From positions 41,035,030 to 41,099,029 of the forward strand of contig CM020618.1 of assembly GCA_009829735.1 (NCBI GenBank): a stretch of DNA of 64,000 nt, in the 5' to 3' direction. A program made the translations under genes and the position numbers. The notes beneath the pieces were generated by a model. It saw only the letters and a program-made list of their open reading frames with translations. It was not told the DNA's origin and ran no database searches. Within the stretch, counting starts at the first letter, position 1. Every line of letters begins with the position of its first letter. The DNA comes from Pyropia yezoensis (lineage: Eukaryota; Rhodophyta; Bangiophyceae; Bangiales; Bangiaceae). This document shows positions 54,248 to 64,000 of this stretch, one piece after another.

Positions 54248-57200
54248 TCACGTTGAGGGGGGGCTGTTAGGGTCGATATCATTCCGGGCACAGTATGCCC
54301 GGACCTTCTCAGCGGGAAGGTCTTCCACATATTCTCACGTATCATCCTTGGCCTTATAGTCGAACCAACGCACCCTCAACATGAGGCGGTTAGTGTCCTC
54401 ATCCCAGCCGTGGTCGATGAACTTATCGAGCACGTACTCCTGCGGGCCATGTTTGGCCGCAGGCAGCGAGGGCAGGCGCCACGCTTCCAGCGCACGCGCC
54501 CAAGCTGGGTCGCCTGCAGGCGGTGGTGCAACTTTGACCACGTCCTGTCCGTTCACTGTGCGGACCCCATCGTCACTTTCGATGGTGAAGCGCCGCCCAT
54601 CAGTACGGAGGACCTGGTACGGCCCCTTCGTATGGAATACCAACTTACCCCCAGTTGGGGTGTGTGAGTGAACCAGTACCCAGTCACCCTGCTCGGGGAC
54701 ATGCATAGCATTGCGCACCTTTTTCACAAAATGACGCTTGTAGCGCTTTTGCGCTTGTCCATCTCAGCCCTGACTTTAGGGATGAGTTTTTCAAGCCTAG
54801 CAGCGAACTCCGCCTTACTCTCAGAAGGAGTAGGCGTACTGCCACCATCCTCCCTAGTTGGGAGCGGCCGCCGCACGGCAATAGACCGCACGCGACGGGG
54901 AGTCACAAAAGCGAGGGGTACTTGCCCGGTAGATGAGTGAACCTGCGAATTGTAGGCAGTGGTAAGAATAGAAATGTATTGGTCCCACGTTTTCACGTGC
55001 TCACTCACATAGTGGCGCAGCTGCCGAACAATAGTTTTGTTGAAGCGCTCCACCTGCCCATTAGTTTGTGGGTGGTAGGGGGTGGCATAGTTTGCCTTAA
55101 CCCCCAACATATCCAGTACTCCCTGAAACAGTACGGACGCAACTTGCGGTCCATTGTCCGATAGTGTACTATCCGGAATGATATACGCGGCAACCCAGTG
55201 ATCTAGGAAGGCTGACAAGACCGCCATGGCCGTGATCTCTGCCAGAGGGATCGCTCGCGTAAGTTCCGTGAAGCGATCGCAGACGACCAGGAGGTAGTGG
55301 TTGCCCTCGTCGGTCACTGGCAGTGGCCCAAGGATGTCCATTGCCAACGCGGCAAAGGGCTCCTTGGCCGGGAACAGCAGTGTAGCCGTAGTAGGCCGCC
55401 GTTCCATCAGACGGTTCTGCGCACAACTTGTGCAGGCAGCCACCCAACTGTAGATGTCCACCACCATGGACGGCCAGTAGTACCTGGTCCTCAGGGTCTG
55501 GTACAGTTTACTAGACCCCAGGTGTCCACCTGTGGGAGCGTTATGCTCCCTCTCAAGAATACTGTCCTGGAGGGATGCGGGGACGACAAGTTGTCCGGTC
55601 CCCTGGAATACCCCCCTCCTCAAGAGGAGGCCATCGTCTCCGATGAAGAACCGCGTCTCCGCCACTGTATCCAGCGTACCCCTCTGCGACTTGCAGAAGG
55701 GGTCCTCGGCCTGGGCCTTCACCACCTCGTCCAGGGACAGGGGCAAGTACTTCTTGTTCTCTGGTGCCTCGGGGTTCAACGCCTGACCCGAGCGCGTGAC
55801 TACCCCCACGATGGGGATGTCCTCATCGACTGGGTAAGTGTCCAGTTCCTCGGTAGGTACCCGAGAAACGCCGTCGGCAAGGGCATGTTGCCTGCCAGGT
55901 CGGTACTCAATATCAAAGTTGAAGGGTGCCAGTCGCACCCTCCACCGGTTGAGACGAGTGTTCGTGCAATCCGTCTTGAAGATCAACTGCAACGCGCGGT
56001 GATCACAGCGGATGAGGAACTTCTCACCCTCTAGGTAGTGACGAAGTGACGTCACCGCCCACACTACTGCGAGTCGTTCCAACTCGGTGACTCCGTAGTT
56101 CTTCTCGGCCGAGTTCAGCCCCTTGCTGAAGTATCCTACCGGCAAGTACTCCTTGTCCGGCTGCTGCTGAAGCAACACACAACCAAGTTAATCGTAGCAA
56201 GCGTCCACATCCAGGATTTAGTGGCCTCCCAACCTGGGAATAGCCAAGATAGGGGGCTTCAGCAGGAGGTCCCGAAGAGTCTCAAAGGATTCCTGCTCCA
56301 CCCGACTTGGGGGAGGCAGGTGCTTCGGTAGCGTTGAGCTAACTAGCTCATTCAGCGGCTTCGCCACCTTGGCGAAGCCCTTGGTGAAACTTCGGTACAC
56401 GTTGCACATCCCGAGGAAGCTCCTCATCTGGGTCTGGGTCCGGGGGTACTGGGCCTTACGGATGGCCCTCAAGTTCTTCTCGTTGACACTGAGGCGCCCC
56501 GGACGGACAACATGTCCCAAGTATTCCACCTCCTGAGTGAAGAGGTGGCACTTACTCGCCTCTAGTGACACACCGGCGTCAGCAAGTAGCTTGAATACCT
56601 GGCCAAGATGGCCAATGTGTTCCTCCGGACTTCGGGAGAACACGATGATATCGTCTATGTACACGAGACAGATCTGCCACCGTACTCCGGCCAGAATCAT
56701 GTCCATAGCGCGCTAATGAGTTGCCGGCGCGTTACACAGTCCAAACCGTAGTCGCTTGCACTGGTAGGTACCACAGTGACAGGTAAAGGTAGTTTTATGC
56801 CTGTCCTCCGGGGCAATGGGACTTTGCCAGTACCCCGCGTTACAGTCCAGGGTAGAGAACACGTTTGCCTCACCCAGAGAGTCCAGACAGTCGTCCATCC
56901 TAGGTAGGGGATAACTTTCCTTCACCGTGCTCTCGTTGAGCTTACGGTTGTCGATACAGAACCGTGGGGTCCCATCAACTTTGGGGACGATAACCACCGG
57001 ACTCGCCCACTCGGCGTTGCTGGCCTCGATCACATCGAGGGCCTCCATACGAGCGACTTGCTCCTTGACGAGGGCCCTTGAACGGGGCCCTCCCCTATAC
57101 GGTTGTTGGCGTATAGGGGGTGCACCGGGTCTCAACTCGATCCGGTGTTGGGTGGCTCTCATGAGTTCCAATTGACCATCCCACAACCTGTGATATTGGT

Positions 57201-58230
57201 CCAAGAGGCTTTCAACTTGAACCCTCAACCTGGGTGGAACACCCTCCATGCTCACATGGGGCCGAGTAGAGGCGGCCGACTTGGCTTGATGCTTCTCCTT
57301 CCCGAACTTCGGGCCGCTACTCGCGCCCGTGTTGAGGGTGACCGCTACTACCGGTCCCTCGTGTTGGTCGATATAGCCGAATTTGGCTCCCGACTTGAAG
57401 TATTTGGGCGACGAGCTCAGGTTCATAACCTGGATCCTCCACGGGACCCCGGCTTTGGAGTCCATCGTGCCAAGGGCAACATGCACTTGGTGCTTGCGAG
57501 CAAGACGAGGGTGAGGGTGCACCAACCCGTTCCCCGTACAATCAGTTACAACGTCAGCGTGCGCCACCGAGTTGGGGGGCAACGTGACTTTACGAGCTAA
57601 ACGCAGGGTAGCAGTTAACCCTTCCCTCACAGAGCAAACAGGCTTCGACTGTGAGACTGTCACAGGAGCCACAGACTTTCCCTTACCACGGATGGGGATG
57701 GTCTCCCCATTCATCAACTTGACCCAATACTCAGGGCCACAAATCAAAGGCACTTGTGTAACAACATAAGGGGTACCCAGAAGCAGGGGTACCGATATAT
57801 TCTCAACTACTCCATAGGTCACGTCGACCTCATGGGTCCCCAACCTAGTTGGTAGGGTCACGGCACTAACGATGGGAAGTACCCCACCATTGATATCGAT
57901 CAGATGGTCAGCTTGAGACTTCCAGCGTTGGAGCTTCATCTCCTTTGGTAATAGCGACTTGCGTATCAAGGAGGCTCCTGACCCAGTATCTAGTACGATA
58001 CGGGCACAGCAGGCGCGGCCGGGGGCCATTTGCACCCGTCCAGCCACCTGGAAGTTCTCACCTGTCAGAACCGCGATGACCCGACGTGGGTTTACGTTCT
58101 TGGGGAGTCCTACCCGAGGTAGGCGGACTCCCTTAGGTCGCTGCAGTATCCGGCAGGGTTGGTTCGTCCTCTTGACCCACTTGGCCGAGGCTGCCGTTGT
58201 GAGCTTAGGACGGCCAGCTCCAACGGTCAT
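54248..58230 (-). pseudogene. pol region of A-prime, broken
   Basis: Full-length relative of element A's pol in reverse orientation, with protease (about 57990), RT with YIDD (about 56660), RNase H, integrase and chromodomain in the same order. About four breaks. Its ATG overlaps the gag stop as in element A. Confidence 0.83.
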
Positions 58231-60188
58231 TCGTTTCCCGCCGACTTGGCGTCTGGGTCTGAGGGCGAAGGGGAAGACGACGAGTCCGAGGACGACGTGT
58301 CCGAGGACGACGTGTCCGCCTCCTCCGCCGAGGGTTTGGCAACCACCACTATCGGTCGGGGTCCACCCTCGCGGCGTGAACGTACTTCGTTCGTAGCCGA
58401 CTTCTTACTCGCGTTCCTAACAAGTTGTTGGATGCGTTTACTCAACTTGGGGCAATCATAGGCCCAGTGTCCATCGGAGTTGCAGTTCCAACACCGATTG
58501 TCAGTTCCCGGAGGAGTCTTCCCGATTGGGGAAGACGAAGAGGTACCCTGGGAAGTTCCTACGGCAGCTACCACCCTTTCCTTGCGGATTCGGCGCGCCT
58601 CTCTCAACTCTCTGGCCTGGCGCGCCTCCTCGCGTTCCTTAGCCAACTCGGCCTGACGCTCCTGCCGTTGTTCTTCCCGCAACTTGCGATAGGCCTCACC
58701 TCTGCGGTAGGCGAACCTAGCCAACTCGGCCAGGGTCGCCCGGGCAGTGTTATGCTCCCGGGTCTCCATCCGGACTGACCAATGGAGTCCCTCTACAAAC
58801 CGAATCTTCACCACAGCTTGTGGATGAAGAAACCCACAAAGATTGTTGAGCTTACGAACTCGCTCCGCAAAGGACAGCTCGTCCTCAGCCTCTTCTTGGT
58901 GTGCTTGGGCAAACTCCTCAACTTGAGAAACCAACGCTGCTTCATCCACCATGGCTCTCAACAACCAGTTGACGAGCTCCAAATAGGACGTCACCTCACC
59001 AGCGCCTCCACTTGAGGACCTGGGCATGATGGACATAAGTTCTGTCCGCAGGTCGCCCTTCGTTAACTCCTGTAGCATATAGAAAGCCATGCCTTTACTT
59101 ATGGCATTGTCGTCACAGGCTTTTGCGAAACGACGTAGAAACTCAAAGACACGGAGGGGGGGAGTTCCATCCCACTCCGCTTTGTGCCCAAAAGATTGAT
59201 GTGCATTCTTCTTGGCACGGCCCAGGGCTCGGGCCTGGTCAGGACCATACGCCACCGACTTGTTGTGGAGGGCGTAGGTCTCACAATCAAAGATCCTTTG
59301 GTAGACCGGGTTGGCTACCTGGATCTTGGGCGGCACCTCACGTTGAGGGAACAGCCGCTCAGGCACTGGGGTAAGTTGACCCGCAGTGCCTGCTGTCTGG
59401 CGCGGCGAGCTTGGTATAGCCGCCGGCGTTTCCGAGAGGAACTCCCCTGTGAGGGGCGTACGCCCCACCGAGAATGGTGTGGCTCCCTCGTTGGGATTCA
59501 CTGGGGTCGCCCCCTGTTCGGGGCCACCCGACACAGGCGTGAGGAGGGATTCCCCCTGCGCCTGCGGGCTCGAAAGCCCCGATCCGGTCTGGACATTAAG
59601 GCAATCTGGCAAACTCGCCACAATCTGATTCAGAATAGTATTCGTCATAGTGACCACCAGGTCCGGCAAAGTCTGCCGCAACACATTGGTCGCCTCCCGA
59701 CGGACAGTTTCCGCGAGGAGTGGATTGTCGACTCCAGTCGAGGCTCGGTCCGCCTCCGGGAGTCCACCTGAGGGGTAGCCACGATCCTCAGGGGTCTCAA
59801 CCGGGGGCATGGGCGCGAGCCCATCGCCGACCAACGGAGGTCCGCCGTCCTCCGAAAGCCTAGTTGGCGACGGCTCCAAGCCAAAGTTGGCTCCAACCCG
59901 AGTGGAACCCGCGGGGACAGTCCTCACCCCTTGGGACGTTCCCGTTGAGTATACCACACGGTGGCCAGACTTCGGCCCACCCACATCAGGAGTGTCACCC
60001 GAATGAACTCCCGACTGAGTCGGGGTGGCCTGTTGCCCGCCCGCACTTCGAGTCCTGCTGGCTTGGGGAACCTCTAGTCCCTCTGCGACCCCAGGTAAAC
60101 CTACCAGTGTCTCACCAGTATTCGAAGGCACTCAAGTACGTGCGTCACCCGTGTACTCCCCAGACGACGGGGGGTCCGAACTAGCCAT
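58227..60188 (-). pseudogene. gag region of A-prime
   Basis: Close homologue of the element A gag, with the same capsid-type domain, Arg/Glu-rich region, zinc knuckle CWNCNSDGHWAYDC (about 58445-58490) and Ser/Asp-rich tail, here slightly longer by a repeated TSSSD unit. Start ATG 60186-60188 by comparison with A. About one break near the N-terminus. Confidence 0.82.
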
Positions 60189-60287
60189 GTTGGCTAACGA
60201 TCCGTATGACACTGTCCAAGTCCACCGTTCCTCTGAGACAAAGAGCCCCCTACACCCGGGTGCACCCGGAGGTAAAGATTACCTCTG

Positions 60288-60305
60288 TCCCCTGCTGCTC
60301 CACCG
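60288..60305 (-). promoter_or_regulatory. Primer-binding site of A-prime
   Basis: Minus-strand site next to the 5' LTR, nearly the same as the site shared by A, C and E. Confidence 0.7.
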
Positions 60306-60307
60306 AA

Positions 60308-60775
60308 TGTGCCAAAAACCTCTCGCTCACGCGACACCCAAGTTGGGGCGGTGTACAAGGGCTGCCCCCCGTGTCGGGGGAACCGGAAGAAGTGCAAGTT
60401 GCACACACTCTATCCCTGTTGTGGGCCAAACCCCCCGCGACAAAACAAGAAGATGGTGAGTGGGCCAGCAGTTTCTTGGTCGGGACGGGGAAGCAAGGCC
60501 AAGCCCCGCTGCCCCTCCCCTTATCCCCCCAGGGTCCCCTCAGAATCTCGCCACTCAGAATCTCCCACCCCAGCACCTGCCCACCGGGCCACACGAAAAT
60601 TCAAGACGATAAATGCAGAAAACCCTCAAATCCAAGTTGGATTTACTACTAAGCTAACTATCCCAAACTTAGGGAATATGGACCCAAATGCAGGGGGAGG
60701 AACGGGTCAGGCTAGTGGCCTGCCGCCCCTTGCATGGCACGTGTTGCCCCCTACCTGGGGGTCAATACTGCCACA
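60308..60775 (-). repeat. 5' LTR of A-prime
   Basis: 468 bp on the minus strand, TGTGGCAG to GGCACA next to the primer-binding site. Except for its last about 25 bp it is identical to the opposite-facing LTR at 62299-62766. It interrupts an A-family antisense-ORF fragment at 60776. Confidence 0.85.
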
Positions 60776-62298
60776 CACAGGCCACCCAGGTCGACATGTC
60801 CTCAAGGAGCCACTGGGTTGCCAACATGGCGAACACCATGTGGTCCGGGCTAGCCGTCAACATGAAGGAGCCGAAGTGGTCCATCAACCGTGGTAGCAGC
60901 GCCGGGAGCCCATAGGGGACCCCGACTTGAGGCCACCACTCGGGCTTCTTGGGGTAGTATTGCTCTTTGCTAGCAGGCGACTGCTGCGGAAACTCGAGTT
61001 GAGACGAGGTCACCAAGTAGGGACCTCGTCGGTAGTCCTTCTCCATCCACACGTCGAAGTGATGACTGTGCGGATCGAAGTCACGTAGGTACAGGGGGCG
61101 AGTTGCCACCGCGTCCCAAGTGAAGAACGGCACGTCGCCGGTGCCCGCGATAGTTCGCCCGGGGGCCAGCAAGTTCTTGGCCCGCTGCACGTCTTCGACC
61201 TCGTCCTCATCCAGAAAGGCAAACTGGTCCGTCTTGAAGTCGGCAGAAAAGCCGACCGTACGGAAAAATTTCTCCCGTAGGCGGTCCAAGACGCGACTCA
61301 TCGCTGTGCCCAGTCGGCTACAGCGGATAACCGTCAACCCCTCCTCGTACTGGGGCCAAGGGGGGTAGAACCACCTCCCCAAGGCCTCCCGTGGAATAAC
61401 GGGGCCTACCTCCCGGGGAGATCCCGCCGCCAACCCAAAGACGGGTGACGCGGACATCCCATCCCCCGGAGCGACCGCGGAGCCCCCGCCGGAAGTCCCG
61501 GCGAGCGCCACATCGCAGGATGTATCCTCCATCCGTTCGCCCAGGGAGTCAGTCTCCAGCCCCGGGGTCACCATGGCTCTCCCCAAGTGACCGAGAGACC
61601 GCTCGGTTGCAGCTGCACGAAGCCCGCCTCGAGTTGAGGGGGACTCGGATCGTGGGCAGACGGGTGGCCTCCCCAGCGTGGGGCGGCCCAGGGTAAGGTG
61701 AAGGGGACGTGTTGGTGAAGAAAGTGGTGGTAAGGTGAGCACCGATAAGAGTGTCGCCGACTTGGCACAGCGATGAGTCGCGTCTTGGACCGCCTACGGG
61801 AGAAATTTTTCCGTACGGTCGGCTTTTCTGCCGACTTCAAGACGGACCAGTTTGCCTTTCTGGATGAGGACGAGGTCGAAGACGTGCAGCGGGCCAAGAA
61901 CTTGCTGGCCCCCGGGCGAACTATCGCGGGCACCGGCGACGTGCCGTTCTTCACTTGGGACGCGGTGGCAACTCGCCCCCTGTACCTACGTGACTTCGAT
62001 CCGCACAGTCATCACTTCGACGTGTGGATGGAGAAGGACTACCGACGAGGTCCCTACTTGGTGACCTCGTCTCAACTCGAGTTTCCGCAGCAGTCGCCTG
62101 CTAGCAAAGAGCAATACTACCCCAAGAAGCCCGAGTGGTGGCCTCAAGTCGGGGTCCCCTATGGGCTCCCGGCGCTGCTACCACGGTTGATGGACCACTT
62201 CGGCTCCGTCATGTTGACGGCTAGCCCGGACCACATGGTGTTCGCCATGTTGGCAACCCAGTGGCTCCTTGAGGACATGTCGACCTGGGTGGCCTGTG
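60776..62298. mobile_element. Inverted pair of A-family antisense-ORF fragments
   Basis: Minus-strand fragment 60776-61583 starts at ATG 61573-ish (reading MVTPGLETDSLG) and includes the N-terminus; plus-strand fragment 61773-62298 lacks the first part. Both stop at the same point (after MSTWVACV) where an LTR begins. The arms (about 61320 leftward and about 61755 rightward) are nearly identical, and the spacer of about 430 bp carries the unpaired N-terminal coding part and leader. This is the remains of a further A-family copy, duplicated in inverse. Confidence 0.75.
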
Positions 62299-62766
62299 TG
62301 TGGCAGTATTGACCCCCAGGTAGGGGGCAACACGTGCCATGCAAGGGGCGGCAGGCCACTAGCCTGACCCGTTCCTCCCCCTGCATTTGGGTCCATATTC
62401 CCTAAGTTTGGGATAGTTAGCTTAGTAGTAAATCCAACTTGGATTTGAGGGTTTTCTGCATTTATCGTCTTGAATTTTCGTGTGGCCCGGTGGGCAGGTG
62501 CTGGGGTGGGAGATTCTGAGTGGCGAGATTCTGAGGGGACCCTGGGGGGATAAGGGGAGGGGCAGCGGGGCTTGGCCTTGCTTCCCCGTCCCGACCAAGA
62601 AACTGCTGGCCCACTCACCATCTTCTTGTTTTGTCGCGGGGGGTTTGGCCCACAACAGGGATAGAGTGTGTGCAACTTGCACTTCTTCCGGTTCCCCCGA
62701 CACGGGGGGCAGCCCTTGTACACCGCCCCAACTTGGGTGCCGTGTGTGCGAGTGGTTTTTGCCACA
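62299..62766 (+). repeat. Solo A-family LTR, right end of the block
   Basis: 468 bp in plus orientation, TGTGGCAG to TGCCACA. It is not followed by a primer-binding site but by unrelated DNA (CCGTGG), so it is an outer end. It mirrors 60308-60775. Confidence 0.85.
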
Positions 62767-63158
62767 CCGTGGAAACAGACGGAAGGAGCGGGGGACCGCC
62801 GTGGAATCGCGCCACGCACCCCCACGCGGCTCGAAACGTACCTTTCCTCGCTCGGCCACCTCTCAATGTTGGTCAGGTTTTGGATGTTCGCAAGGGAAGC
62901 GTTCTTCTGACCCAGACGGTTCTCGCGCGAGTAGCCGGCACACATCAAAACCTTTCTGCCCGACGATCGGATCGTGACGACCATGCCATTTGGCGGATTT
63001 TCTAGGCACGAACATAGGAGGTTTGGGCAGGTCTTGTGCTGGAACGGCGCCAGAACAGAAGTGTACCGGTCCCACTCCCGTCCCAGCGCTTGCTGCTCCG
63101 TATTCGCGGATGCCGTCTCGGAGCTGGCCCCGGCAAGTAGTTCTTCGTAGACGCCGTA
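62767..63158. other. Unassigned host DNA right of the LTR block
   Basis: About 390 bp of mixed composition without a convincing gene or repeat. Probably the original host DNA on the right side. Confidence 0.45.
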
Positions 63159-64000
63159 CTAGTCCGCGATGCCTGCCTCAAGAGCTGTGTGGGGAGCTTC
63201 CAAGACAGTGCGGGGAGCGTTCGCGCCAGCGTCGACGCCAGAGCACGGGTACTCGGTCCACTCATACGCACAAAAGCCAAAGCTAAGAGACAGCTGATTT
63301 CTCAGCCTGCGGCTCTTTCCCCCAGGAGACTTGTACGCCACAAACATCTTCGGGTTGAGGTCCTTCTCGACCGACGCGACAGGCACAATCGTCAGGACCC
63401 CGCTCGGTGACGAGTTTGACGTTTGGGGGTAGGATGAAACGACGAGGCACTCAACCACCTTCTCCGCCGTCAGGGTCCGTTTAGCCCGCCTAGTGCCAAC
63501 TTCGAGCACAGGGAGGTGCACAGGAGAGACTCCAACGACAGCGGAATCCAGCCCATCCGCGCTGGTGTCTCCAGGCGCGGACGCCGGACGCCCCGTTGCA
63601 CCGCCCCGACCGCTCGCCGTCCCGGACGCCATCGTGACGACAGCAGGGGGCGCCGTGGCAGCGACAGGGGGCGGCATGGCGACGGCGCGGGGGTGGGTGT
63701 CGACGACGGGGGCCGGCGTGGCGGCGGCGGGGGGCACCGTTGCAACGACGGGGGGCGGCGCGGCGACGGCGGGGGGGGGGGTGGCGACGACGGGGGGGGA
63801 TGGCGACGACAGGGGGGGGGTGGCGACGACGACGGTGAGGTACCCCCCCCCCGCATGATGGCCCAGATGCGCGCCTGATTTTTGACGCCCATGGAGGGCG
63901 CGCGCTTTTTGTTGGCGCGCGCTTTTTTTGGGCGCGCGCTTTTTTTTGGGCGCGCGCTCTGTTTGACCGCGCGTATTTTTTTTTTGGGCGAGCACGGGGG
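63159..64000 (-). CDS. Unidentified Ala/Pro-rich ORF, open at the window edge
   Basis: A minus-strand frame of at least 278 codons that enters open from the right edge and ends at 63159. Its first part is encoded by simple repeats: a Lys/Arg/Ala-rich stretch, then Ala/Pro/Val/Thr repeats. The last about 110 residues are non-repetitive and protein-like (for example KMFVAYKSPGGKSRRLRNQ and LSFGFCAYEWTEYPCSG). I do not recognise a family. The repeat part may be open only because of its composition, so a short gene ending here is as likely as one long gene. Confidence 0.25.
   Translation of the reverse strand, partial: PVLAQKKNTRGQTERAPKKKRAPKKSARQQKARALHGRQKSGAHLGHHAGGGYLTVVVATPPLSSPSPPVVATPPPAVAAPPPVVATVPPAAATPAPVVDTHPRAVAMPPPVAATAPPAVVTMASGTASGRGGATGRPASAPGDTSADGLDSAVVGVSPVHLPVLEVGTRRAKRTLTAEKVVECLVVSSYPQTSNSSPSGVLTIVPVASVEKDLNPKMFVAYKSPGGKSRRLRNQLSLSFGFCAYEWTEYPCSGVDAGANAPRTVLEAPHTALEAGIAD
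63655..63860. repeat. G-rich imperfect minisatellite
   Basis: Imperfect repeats of about 18-24 bp of the type ggcgacgacggggggg on the plus strand, ending in G runs and a C run. Composition resembles the minisatellite at 2700-4370 but the unit differs. Confidence 0.7.
63890..63992. repeat. Alternating CGCGCG and T-tract repeat
   Basis: Five or six units of about 17-20 bp, each a GGCGCGCGC block followed by a run of 5-10 T. The spacing is regular. The purine-pyrimidine alternation could adopt Z-DNA and the T runs could bend; both are inference. Confidence 0.75.

Larger units (their letters stand above)
4691..60775 (-). mobile_element. Element A-prime: Ty3/gypsy chromovirus, minus strand, host of all nested elements
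   Basis: This LTR retrotransposon is split by the insertion of element A 31 bp inside its 3' LTR. Its 3' LTR is 4691-5160 and a 31-bp internal remnant is 5161-5191. The rest resumes at about 51955 and runs through the antisense ORF (52263-54136, plus), pol (54248-58230), gag (58227-60188), primer-binding site and 5' LTR (60308-60775). The join is supported by the sequence of element A's own 3' end, which carries the uninterrupted version of the target (around 51448-51470), and by an imperfect 5-bp duplication (5187-5191 and 51955-51959). The two LTRs differ by about 5%, making this the oldest readable layer. It is broken, with roughly six breaks plus the insertion. Its outer flanks do not show a matching target duplication. 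Confidence 0.75.

Noticed and set aside
62299-62766. True 3' LTR of A-prime
   Set aside because: It is in the opposite orientation and abuts the antisense fragment in the same way as the 60308 LTR; it is better seen as part of the inverted duplication.
1-64000. tRNA or rRNA genes
   Set aside because: I saw no cloverleaf with matching box A and box B, and no rRNA signature.

Overview
The window is 64 kb of GC-rich nuclear DNA from a eukaryote. Only one host gene is clearly recognisable, the 3' part of ALG8 at the left edge. It has no intron in 1.5 kb and is extremely rich in Ala, Gly and Val. An intron-poor, GC-rich gene beside a deep nest of chromodomain Ty3 elements fits a bangialean red alga (Porphyra/Pyropia-like). 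That placement is inference, because no rRNA or other taxonomic marker is present.

Left flank (1-4690): ALG8 end, about 1.1 kb of non-coding DNA, a 1.7 kb C-rich minisatellite with an 18-bp unit (about 2700-4370), and a short unassigned stretch.

Nested LTR-retrotransposon block (4691-62766): five Ty3/gypsy chromovirus insertions from four families lie inside one another. I call them A-prime (minus, LTRs 4691-5160 and 60308-60775), A (plus, LTRs 5192-5660 and 51486-51954, inserted 31 bp inside A-prime), B (minus, 13483-21599, in the antisense ORF of A), E (plus, LTRs 21600-21962 and 50460-50822, in the gag of B) and C (minus, 25946-44687, in the reverse transcriptase of E, with target duplication GCCGG). 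LTR divergence falls inward: about 5% for A-prime, 3-4% for A, three differences for E, none seen for C. This matches the nesting order. C is a tandem LTR-internal-LTR-internal-LTR array with both internal regions open and nearly identical; a 500-N assembly gap covers most of its middle LTR.

Shared architecture: all four families have gag, then pol (protease, RT, RNase H, integrase, C-terminal chromodomain), then a long ORF on the opposite strand between pol and the 3' LTR, converging tail-to-tail with pol. The antisense proteins of A, B and C, and more weakly E, look homologous to one another, and the two C copies are fully open at 705 residues. Families A, C and E share one 18-nt primer-binding site. 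This conserved convergent antisense gene is the most interesting thing in the window.

Right flank (60776-64000): a 1-kb near-perfect inverted repeat of antisense-ORF fragment plus LTR, then unassigned DNA, an unidentified Ala/Pro-rich ORF open to the window edge, and simple repeats.
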